DNA from: Cliona cf. orientalis | Taxonomy: Eukaryota; Porifera; Demospongiae; Clionaida; Clionaidae | Assembly: GCA_963930775.1 (NCBI GenBank) | Contig: OZ005690.1 | Coordinates: forward strand, 7,238,225 to 7,302,224 | Reading direction: 5' to 3' | DNA: 64,000 nucleotides | Position numbers and translations under genes: made by a program | Notes under the pieces: generated by a model | What the model was told of the DNA's origin: nothing | Seen by the model: only the letters and a program-made list of their open reading frames with translations | Database searches by the model: none | Part shown: positions 38,201 through 49,407 of the stretch, one piece after another | How positions within the stretch are numbered: the stretch's first letter is position 1 | Layout: every line of letters begins with the position of its first letter

Positions 38201-40976
38201 TGTATGTGCTATTATGATCTTTTATCTTCCTAAATGTATGCAGTTTGTAGCTACTGGCCGCAACACTGCCTGTGTTAAGGTGCTGAAGGACATGGCCCCT
38301 GGAGATGAAGTTACTTGTTACTATGGCAACAATTTTTTTGGTGACAACAACATCAATTGTGAATGTGAAACATGTGAAAGGTTTGCTATACCGTAAATCT
38401 GGAAATTTTCGTTGTAAAAATATTTTTGTAGTCGATGGTGGCTACGAAAATTAATCTTATGAAAATAGCATGCACTATTAACGCTAATGCGGTAAGGGGT
38501 CGTTCCTACGAAAATTTGTTTGCACGAAAATTTATCATACGAAAGCTTCTTTACACGAAAATTTCCAGATCTACAGTAATATATGTATTGTGAAATATGC
38601 ATCATAATTATTATTGGAGTTATCGTATATCGTGCAATTTTTTTGCCATTAAACTTTTTTCACCAACGACCTTTTCTAATGATTAAACAACATGCGAAAT
38701 ATTTTGTGTAACTATGTGTACATCAACCTACATGTATACCTATTTGGTCACTAAAGTCTGGCGACAAAATTTAGACTGCAAAAATTTTCAACCGAAATAT
38801 TTTATTGGCGAAAGTATCCCGATCCATGGTACATGTATGACACTGTATGCTGTGCACGTAGAATTAACATACATATATTGTTCATGGCTTGTGATTGTGG
38901 CCACGCCCACTTAATTGTGTTCGCGCATGCGTGCAGCTACCATTTCTTTCGCAGAGCTCTATGTGTGGCTACTGGAGGGTGGCTACTAATCGGGGTGCAG
39001 ATTCTACTCGAATAAATGCAGTATTATGCTACATAATATAAATGCTTTAATTGCCTACATGTACAATGTCATTAGTTCAAGGAAAAAACATGGCAGGAAA
39101 CGTCCTTGGCTTGGTTCTGCTGCTTATTTATCGATCATCCATCTCGAACATTCGAAAATCGAGTCTATTGTATCAATATCACCTAGAGATGTCGCTCCAT
39201 ACCGTATAGCGGGAAATTTTCGAGGGAGAAAACTTTCGCGGAATGCTAAAACTCTTAGATGGTCGCACAATGGGTGTGGCATGCCTAGAATTTCGTGTAG
39301 AAAACTTTCGCGGATGGCTGAAAAAACACGAAATTCATGAAAGTCGAAAGTTTCCCGCTATACGGTACTAATAAAAGCTGTTCTCGAATAAGAGCTGCCC
39401 TCGATTAGTAGCCACACTCCAGCAAGGCTGAAATTAATAGTAGTTGCAGCTAGTATTCGAATAAATACAGTATTGAGCTTATCACGTAATTTATTTGCTA
39501 TGTAGACGTGGGACTGGAGCTTTCAACAAGAGCAAGTCAGATAATCCACAGGTGCAAGATGAATCTATGAAGTATTCACTTAGAGACACAGAGAAAAGGA
39601 TTAGAACCCAAAGAAACCAAATTCAAGGTACAGCACGTACAATTATGATCCCATATACATGTATAACTGGGGTGTGTGCTTTTCCATATGCACATGTACA
39701 TGGAGAAATTTCATTGTTATTCGGGGTGAGCCTGAGCAACCCTGAATACACAAAAGACAGGAATTATTGTGTGGTAGTTGCTATGCAAAGAAGTACAGTA
39801 CCAATGTATTCTAAGACATAGTTGTCCATGTGCATTTAATTTGTAGAAAATGAGGATGAGCTGCCATTAAGCAAGAGATTGAGGTCTACTGCGTCCTCTA
39901 TTTCTACTCCTATGCCATCAAGAGGACCCGATCAGAGATTGCAGTCTACATCAAACAGACAAACGTGTACAATTGGTGCTAATCAGAAATCAATGTTACC
40001 CAATGTAACTCAATCAAGACATAAATGCCATCATAAATCAGATAAAAGCTTTCCAGTGAATAATTCCAAAGGCAAAGGACGATCAAAAGCAAAGAGTTTG
40101 ATTGTACCAAAGCGTAGCCCTCGGTTGTCTCAAGTGACTGCCTCTGTTCTTCACAAGTCAGATGAAATAGGTGAAACTAACGCTGAGCAATACAGTTCAC
40201 ATGATGTGCTTCCTCAATCTAAGAGAAAGCGAAGGTCACAAAAACTGCTTTCCATGCCACACACCAGCATCTCGGTGAATGGAGATAGCGATTCATCGAC
40301 ATTTTCTACTCGGCAGTTTACCAAGGGTATGCCTATAAAGTGTGAGAACTTTGATGATATGGATTCCAGTTTTCTGGGAAACACGTCAACAACCCTGTTG
40401 TCTGATAGTGGTGTATTAACTCGTTCTCGAACTAGATCTAATGACATTCCAAGTGCCTGTGTTAGTCCTATCAAGGCCCGTCCAAGCAGCTTTCTTCAAT
40501 CACCAGCAAGTGAACATAAGCGTGGGACTTCAAGAACACTACAGCTTCGAAATGATAGTCAAATACGTATTTCACCAATATACACCCCTGATCTGTTGTC
40601 TCCTTCCAGCTCTGGAAAGTTAGACATCAGCATTGAATGCCACACGAGAAAGTCTCTCCATGATCTTGACTTGCATGGTGCATCACCAGGTGGATCACAA
40701 TCAAAACAAGAGCCAGAAGTTCTCACCTCTAACAATGTTGTTGTTGCATTAACGTTCACTGGGGATGAGGAGCAAGTCACTGGACTTAACAGAGGAGGAA
40801 TACATCCTCATGAAATGGCTTCCCCACCTTCTAAGGTAGATCATGTAGCTTGTATTACCATTGAAAGAGGTACACAGTTAGAGGAACAGAGCAGAGCAGC
40901 TGTTGAGATCAATATTCGCCCAGATTTGTTTAATGGTCTACACAACTTTGGACCCACACTAAAGCCAGATCAATGA
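32227..40976 (+). CDS. KMT5B: SUV4-20-type histone H4K20 methyltransferase (KMT5B/KMT5C)
   Basis: Nuclear SET enzyme that di- and trimethylates histone H4 lysine 20 from the monomethyl state. Eight coding exons (32227-32354, 33255-33399, 33531-33640, 35370-35536, 35853-35872, 38244-38380, 39506-39627, 39847-40976) join in phase to 652 aa. The N-terminus [21 protein letters not shown] matches the SUV4-20 start region. Then come [61 protein letters not shown], the SET core [36 protein letters not shown] and the post-[17 protein letters not shown]. The large last exon is a Ser/Lys-rich, probably disordered tail. The 20-nt exon 5 encodes the NHDC-type motif with H and T where R and N are usual. 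One invertebrate gene usually stands for vertebrate KMT5B and KMT5C, so the symbol is approximate. A splice acceptor ends 6 bp before the ATG, so the 5' UTR is spliced. Confidence 0.93.
33924..34408. repeat. MITE-like element, TACCGTATGGCCGGAAA termini
   Basis: Ends TACCGTATGGCCGGAAATTT and AAATTTCCGGCCATACGGTA. The interior matches 26996-27505 over long stretches (AGGGATCCAATTTTCGTGGA, ATGGTCACGCC near the right). Less decayed than the 27-kb copy. Lies in KMT5 intron 3. Confidence 0.85.
34439..34933. repeat. MITE-like element, decayed, GCCAGAAAATTTGGTGGGG / GTGCTATACGGTA termini
   Basis: The left end GTGTAGCCAGAAAATTTGGT and the right end CCACCAAATTTTCGTGCTAT, then ACGGTA, are imperfect complements. 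Subterminal AATTAAATTTGGCGG links it to the 9656-9877 subfamily. It lies immediately right of the 33924-34408 element. Confidence 0.65.
34965..35095 (+). repeat. tRNA-related sequence, possible SINE
   Basis: GGGTTCGATTCCCGACGGC matches a Pol III B box (GGTTCGANTCC). The upstream GGCGGCTTAAGTCAGTGGCC could be a decayed A-box region, but no full cloverleaf forms. Followed by GGAATTTTTCTCTTCC, similar to the sequence after the tRNA-like head at 23750-23832. Confidence 0.5.
35937..36075. repeat. short decayed MITE of the GTATAGCC-GGAAA group
   Basis: TACTGTATAGCCAGAAATCC at the left and TTTTCCAGCTATATGATA at the right. About 139 bp, with internal TTTGGCAGTT and GCAATTCTG motifs. Lies in KMT5 intron 5, 65 bp after the 20-nt micro-exon. 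Confidence 0.6.
36118..37140. repeat. GC-rich tandem pair of about 475-bp units in KMT5 intron 5
   Basis: ACAACGAAAAATATTTTTCA starts both units (36119 and 36593), followed in each by TTTCTTATATAGTC.GTGTC, GATTGGTCAGAA, GCCGTGTGCACAAA, CGAGCGAAG/GAGCGAAG, ACGTTCGAGC.GAG..GAGAACGTTGCCATT, a GAGGGGTGTGG/AGGGGTGTGG block, and CATTATCCCATGATTGTGAC. Base composition is unlike the AT-rich intron around it. Confidence 0.75.
38389..38578. repeat. MITE-like element abutting a KMT5 splice donor
   Basis: TACCGTAAATCTGGAAATTT at the left and AAATTTCCAGATCTACAGTA at the right, with CGAAAAT motifs inside. It begins 8 bp after the last base of the KMT5 exon ending at 38380, so it forms most of the 5' end of that intron. 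A related GGAAGATTAGGATATTTTCG..CAATCTACAGTA element is at 45356-45562. Confidence 0.8.
39200..39367. repeat. MITE-like element, TACCGTATAGCGGGAAA termini
   Basis: TACCGTATAGCGGGAAATTT and AAGTTTCCCGCTATACGGTA bound 168 bp with internal ACTTTCGCGGA motifs, matching the subfamily at 8676-8885. Lies in KMT5 intron 6. Confidence 0.8.
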
Positions 40977-41353
40977 TCCTTCTTCACTGAAACATCCACT
41001 ATAATAATAATTATTGTTAGCTATTCATTAGCCTTTGCACTGCATTTATTTGCAGTAAAAATTATACTGCTTATGTGATGAGTACTGATTTATTTATTGT
41101 CAACAATCAACTCGTGTACTCAGCACTCACTACAATATTATATCCGACAAGATCACTGTTAATAATAATAATTAGATCCTACTTGTAACAAATACTGTGA
41201 TCTGATTGGTTAAACTGAAGTATCTATCCTTCATAGAAAATCATGTAAAGCTCTGTAGAAAATCATGTAAATTTTCTTGCCTATGGTTAGGGTTGTTGCT
41301 AGGCAGCAGTTTATGTGTCTAGCTTTTGGGCATTGTTGCTAGGATCTAAGCAT

Positions 41354-41489
41354 GTTAGACACCGTTTAGTCGGTTTCTACGTGATTTAGAAGACCTCAGG
41401 GCTCAGTAGAACCCTCGCTTTGCTCGGGATTCTACACAAAGCCCTTCGGTCTTCTAAATCACGTAGAAGCCTCCTAAACAGTGTCTAAC
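41354..41489. repeat. foldback element with long arms
   Basis: GTTAGACACCGTTTAGTCGG, TTCTACGTGATTTAGAAGAC and the complementary GTCTTCTAAATCACGTAGAA, CTAAACAGTGTCTAAC pair over nearly the whole length, with a loop of about 50 bp (GGGCTCAGTAGAACCCTCGC). Confidence 0.75.
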
Positions 41490-41542
41490 TATTATTTATT
41501 ATTAGAGCTGCATGAGCCAAATGCAAGTGTGTTTGTCATGAA

Positions 41543-41971
41543 TATCGTATAGCCGGAAAACTTGGCAGGGAATTAAATTTGGCAGTTTGGCAGTCTATAA
41601 TTAATTGTGACCAGCTATGAGAAAAGGGACCATTTGGGATCGAGTTTTTTTATTTGTAGCATGTAGCTTGTTGCGTATGGAGTAATTAATGTACTGTTCA
41701 TGTACATGTAGGTAATCATCCGCTGTTTGTTCCTATATAAACATAGGCTGTAGCTACTCGCTACCTGCTACATGTACATTTTGTTTGAAAGAAGGCTATT
41801 TGGGCATATACAAATTGAACACTATCATCGTCTACAAATGGTCCCTTTTCTCATAGCAGGTCACAATTATTACAACCGCTGAATTTAAATCCACCAATTT
41901 TGTTCTTGTAATAGTGATTTGGGGTTCAACCCCCAAATTTAATTCCCGCCAATATTTCTGGCTATACAGTA
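41543..41971. repeat. MITE of the GTATAGCCGGAAA group split by another element
   Basis: ATCGTATAGCCGGAAAACTT and CCAATATTTCTGGCTATACA form the outer ends. The inner part is interrupted at 41600-41870 by a separate element with its own perfect-looking ends (AATTGTGACCAGCTATGAGA / TCTCATAGCAGGTCACAATT). Confidence 0.75.
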
Positions 41972-42155
41972 AGTCATAACCACAGTATTCTTAGCTTGTA
42001 TAAGAATAATAATAATTATTATGTCTTGGGTACACAATGTCATAATAATAATTACTCAATTTTATGTTGCACCCCATGTTTTCAATGCCAACAATATTAA
42101 ATATTGTGGCTGATGGGCTAAGTGACTAATACAATAACAATGTCATTAATAATTG

Positions 42156-45100
42156 TCAGTTGAGAGTACTTTCATCAGGAACGCATATTGTTGAGAAGCC
42201 TGCAAAGGTTGTTAGGAAGCAGTAGCAATCAATATCATGGTTTTTTCTACACACCTCTTGATACTTTTCTTCGTTACTTCTGTAGTAATGTCCATGGCTG
42301 CAGTTAATACTAAATAACACCGTTCCTCTACTGATTGCTGACTTCTGTTGTATAACGAACACATGATGTGGTATTATTATAGTATAACTTTTACCAACCT
42401 TTCTCCACGGAAGTGCGATGCTTGGATTACTATTAATAATGGAGCCTTTGTACTGGTTGATGCACCTTTGAAGTTTTTCCACATACATTTTAACTCCTTC
42501 AAATGGAATTATTTCGTCATATCTTGCTGCTGCAATATACATAGCAGGATAATCCTAGATAAAATTAATGATGATGTACTGTAAATAGACTTACGATTGA
42601 CGTAATAAAAATAGATATTATACATGTACCATACCTGTGTTGTCAAAGAGCAATAAGGACAGATGGACCGTATATTATTGTTGCGCTGTTGTGAACTGCA
42701 GTGAAAAGTAGCAACAGAAAGTTAGTAGCAGTATAATGATTATGCAACAACACCTTACCCATCATTGCCCCCAAACTCTTCCATGTCTTTTGTACTGAGG
42801 TAACTTGAAGAATCTAAGAGGCTGTGTGCTAAATTGACAAGTGGAAACTAAGAGAAAAAGTAATGATGAACTTAACAGAATATTCATTACTGAATTAGTG
42901 ACCTGCAGTAGTGCTGCTTGTATCTTGTATGGCCATTGGTTGCAGAACATAGAAACTGGTAGTGCTCCAGCACTCCTGCCAACTAGTGCTGTTAGCTCAG
43001 GCCGAGATATGTTCAGCTCTGACTGAATGTAGTCCACACACGCATATAAATCCTGCAGAATTAAGATCATTGAACCAAATCTGCAGCTTAAGGGGCTTCG
43101 CCAAACTGAAATTGGTGCACCCATAACCATTTACTATGATATGGCATATTCAGACATGCAAGCTACCTACATGTATATGCAATATTGGGATAAGAACATT
43201 GAGGAGAGGGTGACATTAACTCACTCATGCAGAATTGTATGCACCACCTAATTCTAGTGTGATATGCCATACCATAAAACCCTTGTGTTTGTTTTCACCC
43301 ATTCCATCATAGTACCATTTCCGACCTAATTCTCCACCTCCCCGGATATGACAATACACCAATACCCAGCCTCTATCAAGCAAGGGTTGCTTTTCCGGTT
43401 GATAGGCCATACGAAGATTTTCCCCATAGGAGCCTGCAGAAATTTACCTTGTAAATCATTCTGCTGTGAGTAGCATAAATTTCATACCATATACGTGTAT
43501 CAATGAAGGAGCACTTCTATCTAGCTTGACTAAATCAGTTCTGTAGCACACTGTTAGTGGAACTTCACAACCATCCTAGAAAGGAAAAAAATAACTAGTT
43601 TACCTGCATAGCCACATGACGAAAATTAATACGCACCTTGCTAGTAGCCACATACCTCTTAGTAGAAAACCCACGCGGTGACATTGCCTTCTTTGATATT
43701 TTTTTGAGTGTTGGATCAAGAGGTTGTTTCCCTTTTAAAGATGTTAATAAGAACGGTGGTTTAACTGGAGAAGATAACCAAAAGTAGAACTCATCACTCT
43801 CAAACTGCAACGAAAATGTGTGAAAATCAGTACATACATATCCCGTATGGCGGGTAATTTTTGGGGGCACTAATATTTGTGAAGAGTCAGAGAAGGCCCT
43901 CAGAATCAATTTTCATTCCTTTAATAATTTATGTCAGCTATCAATCTAGTCCAGGGGCATGGCACTGCATAAACTATGAGGTAATCGATACATGCACTAG
44001 ATATTTAGTTGATGGCACATACTACAGCCCAACAGTTGGCCACACTACCATGTTTTGGTCATGCCCATCATTTATAAAATTTAAACATTGACTCTATATC
44101 TCCGTAGGCATTAATTTTCATGAGTGGTGATAGCAAAGTCAACCACGAAAATAATGAAAACTAGCACGCCACAAAAATTAATTACCCGCCATAATATGGT
44201 ACGTGCAGTGCACTTCAGCATAAATAACCTTATCATGGCAGGGTTTGTCCATATGATAACCTTCCTCATCATACTGGGAAATATAGTATATAATATAATA
44301 ATATTATTACTGTGTGACAGTCCACTCATTGACTTTACCAGCATCTCGTGTTGCTTTGTCCTATCATATGCATCTATTATTATGGCAACAGGAACAAGCT
44401 TCCTTAGACCATAGAGCACCACGTACTTCTGATACAGCTCCATATCTTGTAGGATGACCTATGTGAATACAAAGATAATTGACAAATTTAAGGACATGAT
44501 AATTATACAACTGGTTAATCCATACATCTTGTGTTGGAACATAGTAGTCTTTCCATTTGGATACAGCATCATCATCGCCAACCATTACCTACACTACTTA
44601 ACTTTAATAATATCAGCTCATCATAACAGAATATTTACACCTTGAACTCCTTATCTCCACTGTCATTTGAGAGAACATAAAACTGGCCATGAGCATGGTC
44701 AACATAGTACTCCACTCTCGGTTGACGTTTTCGTACGAGCTGAAGGCTGCCACGTAGACAATCCAATGGTAACTCACTAGCTCTCAGGACATGCACCTAT
44801 ACAAAGAAAGAAATATTTACAATATAGTGGGAAATTTTCAATGGATCCAATTACTGCTGATAATAGACCAACACGAAATAAGCATGATTGTATAGTGCAC
44901 ACACAATATGCATGATTGCATGCATCAGCAAGCATTAACCTAATGACAAAGATTGCCTATCCACAAAAATTGAGCCCCTTGAAAAATTTCTGCTATAATA
45001 AAATTATTATTATTATAGTAGCATGTTACCTAGGGTACCTCAGAGCTTGTCCGTGTATTTGAATTAATTGTGACAAATTTGTGATCTCTCGTTATGGCAA

Positions 45101-46093
45101 TATCAACAGTGCAGCTACAATAATTATGACATTATAAATTCAGTATTACTACTTGTTTGTATCACTATCAGTGTGATACCTTGGATTGTTTTCTTCCAGG
45201 AGTAGGTTTCTGCACCTTGATCTATGATTATACAGCCAGACCTGATAAGGCCTTCCAACTGAGTTTATCTTTGTATACAGAGTAACCTGACCAACTGTAA
45301 CTGTGAATAAAACTTGGTAAATGTACATGTGTCTATTTTATATCATTTGAGCATACGGAAGATTAGGATATTTTCGCTGATAAAAAATTTCGCTTGTAAA
45401 TTTTTCGCAGTCTTAAATTTCGTCACCTGACTTTAGCGATCAAAATAGGTATAGGTCGCCATACATGTATGGTACACAAAATAATATTTCGCGTGTTTAA
45501 TTTTCGTCGGAAAAGGTTATCAATGAAAATTTTTTAAGGCAAAAATTTCGCAATCTACAGTACAATTTAGAAAGAATGTTAGCTCTCATGGGTTCTTGTG
45601 CATGATAGTTAGTTTTCCTCTCGGATTCTTAGCTAATTCATGGTCAGGCATGATAGCCATCCAGTAACTTTGATAGACAAAGCAGCCCTGAAGGCATAGT
45701 ATATACCACTTACAGCCCTGACAAAATTAAGCTTATAGAAGTCATAACAATTACTAATTGTTTCACACTGCTTGACAATAATAATAATTATTGCATTCAT
45801 GATCTTTAATGCAAGTCCATCACACATCTGATGCGCATGTGCTGTCAGTAGCGGATTGTTAGCGCATTGCAATCTAGTTTGTGGGCTATCTGAGTTCAGT
45901 CTCAGCAATTCAGCTATATCATAGGATACAATGCACCCCTCTAAGGTATTTGGTATCCCCCTTCTGGGTATCTACTTCCCTTTATTAAGTTACCTCCACC
46001 TGTATGCATGCAGAATCACCATCCTGCCCTAGAAAATGCAGCCTTTGTGTCTGATTCCATCCGGGAGTTTCTATTTGCCAATTGGGTATGTAA
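42156..46093 (-). CDS. PREPL: PREPL-like S9 serine peptidase/hydrolase (5'-partial)
   Basis: Exons supported by phase: 45180-45300, 45039-45114, 44641-44796, 44526-44588, 44339-44458, 43637-43804, 43488-43575, 43273-43433, 42903-43052, 42759-42847, 42635-42695, 42156-42554; also a likely upstream exon 45994-46093 (IPNWQIETPGWN). At least one exon between 45300 and 45994 and the start codon are unresolved. The C-terminal half is an alpha/beta hydrolase: HIRGGGELGRKWYYDG (oxyanion region), nucleophile TALVGRSAGALPVSMF, acid in AARYDEIIPFEG, and histidine in INCSHGHYYRSNEE. The N-terminal half has beta-propeller-like segments (VEYYVDHAHGQFYVLSNDSG, VILQDMELYQKYVVLYGLRK). The Asp-Leu-x-Ala-Cys-x-x-x-Ile block after the GGGE motif fits PREPL better than classical prolyl oligopeptidase; oligopeptidase B is the alternative. 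Confidence 0.82.
43843..44201. repeat. MITE-like element, CCCGTATGGCGGGTAATTTT termini
   Basis: CCCGTATGGCGGGTAATTTT pairs with AATTACCCGCCATAATATGG; AGAGTCA/TGACTCT-like and GGCACTAATATT motifs lie inside. In the PREPL-like intron between 43804 and 44339. Confidence 0.65.
45356..45562. repeat. MITE-like element related to the 38389-38578 copy
   Basis: CATACGGAAGATTAGGATAT at the left, AAATTTCGCAATCTACAGTA at the right. Repeated AAATTTCGC and GAAAATTTTT motifs in between. Lies upstream of the PREPL-like exon 45180-45300. Confidence 0.6.
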
Positions 46094-47967
46094 CTGCATA
46101 TAGTCCCCTCCAAGAAACAAAGGCTTGTCAGTCATCTTCACTATGTGAACCAGTACTTACTTCGGCATACATTTAATCATATACTATTATATTGACGATA
46201 ATTAGGTGCCACTTTTACTTCGAAGGAAGCAGAGGACCTCTGTATGCTGCAATCAATAGTTATGTTTCCTGGAACGTTTGGGTTGCCCTTACAGAGAACA
46301 CCAAGGAAGAGCTCTGTTTCTTAAATGGTCAACTTACGTCTGGAGCTACTCAGGTAGTGTTTACAGACGCAAAATTAATGATTCTGATTATGGTGGGTAT
46401 TCTGTGTAAGTGGGACGCTGTAAGGATGATACGTTGAGTATTCACTTAATTACCAGCAGACTGCCAAGTCTCAAAAGCAATAGGACTAAATCATTTCAAG
46501 TGAAAGCGACGAGCTGCACGTGCATGCGATCTGAGTGACAACTCAGTTCAGAGAGCTGAAATGACCTATACAATGCAAAGTTGAGTGCGGGACCACTCTG
46601 GCAAGGCTCAGGTCCACAGTTAACATCACTGGTAGATGCACTTCATTAAAGCTTAGCATGAAGGTGACTCACTGCATGGAAGCAGGTACTTACAGTCATG
46701 ATGGTCATAGCTCACATGTAGACTACACTATTCACTCTGACACTATTATAATCTACTAGCAAGCTATGGTACTTTTACGATACTCTTGCGGTAGCCTAGC
46801 TATGCTACTATACTCGGTGTGCAATTGACTGACACACTGTTTAATATAGTTTGGCCATGCCTGCATGCTTTCAAAGAAATCTTGACTTTCGCGAAGGCTC
46901 ACCCCGCACAGATGATTTTCATCACCACTAGTATTGAATTGCTATCATGGACTAAATATTTGATTTTTCCTAGAAATGAAAACGGGTGGACGAGAAAGTA
47001 ATAATGTAGTTTGATTGGCCTAAGTTATTGGTAGCTATATAGGTACGTTAAAATCAAAAATGTGTATTTTAACAATAATAATTACAATATATCAGATCCA
47101 AGTGGACAGTCACAGGTGTCAGTACGCACAGCAGCACATGGAAAATTGAGGGTTTTATTTTTATCAGTACCATACACATTCTAATTAAGGTTATGGGTGA
47201 CAGTTTGTATCAATAAATTTTTGCAAATTATATACACGCTATCGCTATTAGTATCTCCACAAGGGAAGCAGCTATGAAGCTGAAACAAAACGAATATATA
47301 TAGCTAACATTATGATAGAGACAGCTGTTATACAAAATTGAAGTGACCTTCCCGTCACGAAAGTCAGGCCATGATCATGCAGGCAATGGCCGCCATTTGT
47401 CACAAACTCTTGCGTCAAGTTTTACCTAAATAAAGGCTTTTAGTCTACTTTCTACAGCTTATTTATATGAAGTACATGTACTTAACTTACTGCAGTGCTG
47501 GAGTTGGTTCCCAAGTTCATCTATAGAGGCTACACAGAGGGAAAGCTACACAAACGAAGGTAATTTATGCCAAGTTGTAATGGCAGACAACATGGCTGTA
47601 TAGCTGCTTTCTGACAGTGACCTTCAAATTTACACCAACTCCAGCCCTGCCCAGATGTCTGAGTAGTAAGATAAACACTTCCTTACGGTCAAAAGAGAAG
47701 CCATCTCCGCAAAACTTGACGCAGAGTTTTTGGTTGTGGTTTGCCTTATTTGGTATGCTCCATTACTCACTATGGGAAATGCCCGCGCATGGGGGAACTG
47801 TTACCCGTAACCGTAAAGCGTCTCTCTATCGAATGCATTACCTAGCTATGCCAAAGTTCTAATTATGTGCCATGTGGTGATGTTTAGCTAATTAACTTTT
47901 CCAGGCACATTCTAATTGGAGCGGTCCAGGTACGTAACAACTCAATAGTACCGAGTATCGCATACTA

Positions 47968-48052
47968 AGTATGTAATTAGAGCAAAAGTGTGGAAAACAT
48001 GGCTTCCTGTTTTCCACACTTCCACTCAAATTACATACGTACTTCTCTAAAT
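47968..48052. repeat. foldback with GTGTGGAAAACA arms
   Basis: AAGTATGTAATTAGAGCAAA then AGTGTGGAAAACATGG is followed after a loop of a few bases by CTGTTTTCCACACTTCCACT then CAAATTACATACGTACTT. Arms of about 38 bp, nearly loop-less. No known gene or RNA family recognised. Confidence 0.7.
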
Positions 48053-48113
48053 GCCATGCCACTTGGACCATTTCCACACTCTTTGTACCACCAAGAGTAA
48101 AATTAATAATAAG

Positions 48114-48482
48114 GAGGGGAAGAGAGTGTCAAATGCGCTATATACCCCGTGCAATATGTTTTTGGCGAGTAACGTGACTTGCAGCCATGCGCACGTGACT
48201 AGCCCAAGGGGCTAAACACTTGATTTTTCCTAGAACTGACGAGAATAGAGGCATTTTTCATGAGTTTTATGTTAGATTCTTCACAAACACTCGTTTTATA
48301 TTGTGCATCTGCTCGTGTTTTCGGTCGAAATCATGCTTGTATTAGCTTGCACTCAAGGCCACGCCCACAATATACTATTTCAATCAAGTGCTCTCATTGG
48401 TCAATTTTTGAATTCCTGGTGCATGACTTTCCGCATACATCTTACACGGAGTATATAGCACGTTCGATACTCTTTTCCCTTC
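48114..48482. repeat. inverted-repeat element, GAGGGGAAGAGAGT termini (copy 2)
   Basis: GAGGGGAAGAGAGTGTCAAA at the left and TCGATACTCTTTTCCCT at the right. The interior (CGCTATATACCCCGTG, AACACTTGATTTTTC) matches the reverse complement of 30645-31000. Confidence 0.75.
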
Positions 48483-48639
48483 ATCTTGGTACCACCCAAG
48501 GTCAGTTATTTTTAGCACAAGTGATTAATCATCAAGCCCACTATATTAGGCGAGGCAAGCTAAATTTAGTTTATCGTCGTAGATTTTTCGATTTTGCATG
48601 TGAGCGGGCAGTTATTATTCAGATTTCAAACTAATAAAA

Positions 48640-48830
48640 GAATGCGAGAAACGCTAGGTTTGAACTCGCGATTGCCAAGGCCACACCCTTCACTGCAATG
48701 CTTGAGGAGGTGGGGCCTAAGTGCCATAATAATTGCTGTCTGGAATCTGAAATTTTTTGAGAAAATCTGAAAATCCATGCAGGCGGTGATAATAAACCGC
48801 GAATTCAGTTTGCCTGGCCTTATAATACAT
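48640..48830 (-). repeat. SINE-like dispersed repeat (copy 2)
   Basis: The reverse complement shows the same ordered landmarks as 6012-6210: GGCAAACTGAATT, GTTTATTATCACCGCC, GGTGTGGCCTTGGCAAT and GCGAGTTCAAACCTAGCG. The last is B-box-like. Confidence 0.55.
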
Positions 48831-48982
48831 TATGTATTGCATTTTCATGCCCATATTGCAGATACAATTTCGTGTGTTACAGCCCAAATTATCCATGAAA
48901 ACCGTAGAAATTGGAAATCTCCCACTATACTAGTACTGTAGCATATGTGTAGTAGTAAGCACTACATGCATTATGACTACTA

Positions 48983-49389
48983 TTAGGCCACAGCAATTTA
49001 ATATTCTGTTTCTCATCCAATGCAATATAAAAAAACAATGCGGGCGGGCGGCATTGTTTACAAACACAGCTGAAAAAACACAGCACGTGATCCACAGGGA
49101 CACTGAATTGACGTTATTTAATAGTGCGCTTTAATTCTAGTAGAGTGACGTTGTGTGTTAAAGTTTGTGAGCTATTTATGTGACAGTTTGTCTGCTCCAC
49201 CACCTGTCCACGGTGCGAGAGCTCTAGTTCTATCGACTACGCATCTTTGCATGGAGAAACTTGTCATGTTTTTCAAGTGGCTGTTCTAACATTTTCAATG
49301 GGTGCTTTGTACAAGGCTACATATGAGTGTTTTTGCAAGTCAATGCGGGCGGTGGATGAGAAACAGGATATTAAATTGCTGTGGCCTTA
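48983..49389. repeat. inverted-repeat element (TAGGCCAC type)
   Basis: TTAGGCCACAGCAATTTAAT, then CTGTTTCTCATCCAATGC at the left; TGCGGGCGGTGGATGAGAAA, then ATTAAATTGCTGTGGCCTTA at the right. Related to 7537-7780 by the GCGGGCGG..GGATGAGAAAC block. Confidence 0.75.
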
Positions 49390-49407
49390 CGGATATATAG
49401 AGTGTAA

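Larger units (their letters stand above)
40977..42155. other. intergenic, convergent KMT5 and PREPL-like 3' ends, with repeats
   Basis: No coding sequence seen. Contains a foldback element at 41354-41489 (GTTAGACACCGTTTAG / CTAAACAGTGTCTAAC, with TTCTACGTGATTTAGAAGAC in the inner arm) and the nested pair at 41543-41971. Confidence 0.6.
46094..48982. other. unresolved region: probable 5' part of the PREPL-like gene, then intergenic
   Basis: The PREPL-like start should lie here on the minus strand. A short candidate exon, minus-strand 47492-47531 (SIDELGNQLQHC, flanked by TGTAG and GTAAGTT), is weakly supported. A solitary end of the 7.5-kb-type element lies at about 46980-47025, a foldback at 47968-48052, a GAGGGGAAGAGAGT element at 48114-48482 and a SINE-like repeat at 48640-48830. 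No plus-strand gene was recognised. Confidence 0.4.
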
